A DNA stretch of 53,681 nucleotides from an uncultured Uliginosibacterium sp. Its GTDB lineage: Bacteria > Pseudomonadota > Gammaproteobacteria > Burkholderiales > Rhodocyclaceae. The position numbers were made by a program, and so were the translations under genes. The notes under the pieces are model-generated. The model saw only the letters and a list, made by a program, of their open reading frames with translations. It made no database searches and was not told where the DNA came from. Of the stretch, positions 53,636 through 53,681 are shown piece after piece (within the stretch, counting starts at the first letter, position 1; every line of letters starts with the position of its first letter). The stretch is taken from contig CAMFLH010000004.1 in assembly GCA_945957295.1 (NCBI GenBank), positions 1 to 53,681 on the forward strand, read 5' to 3'.

Positions 53636-53681
53636 CTGTCTCTTATACACATCTCCGAGCCCACGAGACGTAGAGGAATCT
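53636..53681 (-). other. Nextera adapter read-through with i7 index (not genomic)
   Basis: CTGTCTCTTATACACATCT (53636-53654) is the transposase mosaic end, followed by CCGAGCCCACGAGAC (53655-53669, Nextera read-2 adapter) and GTAGAGGA (53670-53677), which matches the i7 index I know as Nextera N712. ATCT (53678-53681) then begins the constant P7-side sequence. The junction falls inside the ABC permease gene. Confidence 0.98.

Overview
The window is one assembled contig of a GC-rich (about two thirds G+C by eye) Gram-negative chromosome. Gene content and order point to a betaproteobacterium, most likely near Rhodocyclales: a System II cytochrome c maturation pair (resB, ccsB) beside a di-haem cytochrome c4, engB and hemB; accA directly followed by tilS; thyA-folA; metG divergent from mrp. 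The taxonomic placement is inference. Both contig ends are Illumina Nextera adapter (1-23 and 53636-53681), so the first and last genes (ycaO and an ABC-2 permease) are cut by library or assembly boundaries.

Layout. 24-7.0 kb: housekeeping and small-molecule genes (ycaO, a nitrilase-type hydrolase with a cupin, a periplasmic solute-binding protein, a LysE exporter, a htpX-terB-like operon, dinB). 7.0-16.0 kb: a hypothetical anchored protein, then a compact plus-strand type VI secretion (T6SS) accessory cluster: M15 peptidase, PAAR tip protein, a membrane-anchored beta-ketoacyl-synthase-like protein that lacks the catalytic cysteine, TssM/IcmF, TagF/ImpM, and a BON/OmpA peptidoglycan-binding protein. 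The T6SS sheath, tube and baseplate genes are not here. 16.0-22.5 kb: DUF4124 protein, ccsB, resB and cytochrome c4 on the minus strand, engB and hemB on the plus strand. 22.5-30 kb: GNAT, a translationally coupled DUF2235 hydrolase/membrane-protein pair, pyrimidine 5'-nucleotidase and bioC, a LysR regulator, glycerate kinase and an alpha/beta hydrolase. 30-38.5 kb: two cyclic-di-GMP enzymes (TPR-GGDEF; PAS-GGDEF-EAL) around a membrane-anchored BRO-N-like protein, bioB and comF, then a 2-Cys peroxiredoxin. 38.5-45.4 kb: acylphosphatase, SulP permease, lrgAB, a small membrane protein, metG, and mrp. 45.4-53.6 kb: a tail-anchored Ala/Pro-rich protein, tilS, accA, a PilZ-like protein, thyA-folA, marC, and the cut ABC permease.

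How genes work together. The resB-ccsB pair would mature c-type cytochromes such as the neighbouring cytochrome c4, and hemB supplies haem precursor. thyA and folA overlap and regenerate folate after dTMP synthesis. bioB and bioC are in the same window but separate transcription units. The GGDEF and GGDEF-EAL proteins with the PilZ-like protein at 49-50.5 kb provide possible makers, breakers and a receptor for cyclic-di-GMP. The T6SS island is the least ordinary part and the best candidate for something under-described, mainly through the KAS-fold pseudoenzyme and the M15 peptidase. No tRNA, rRNA, CRISPR array, insertion sequence or prophage was recognised.
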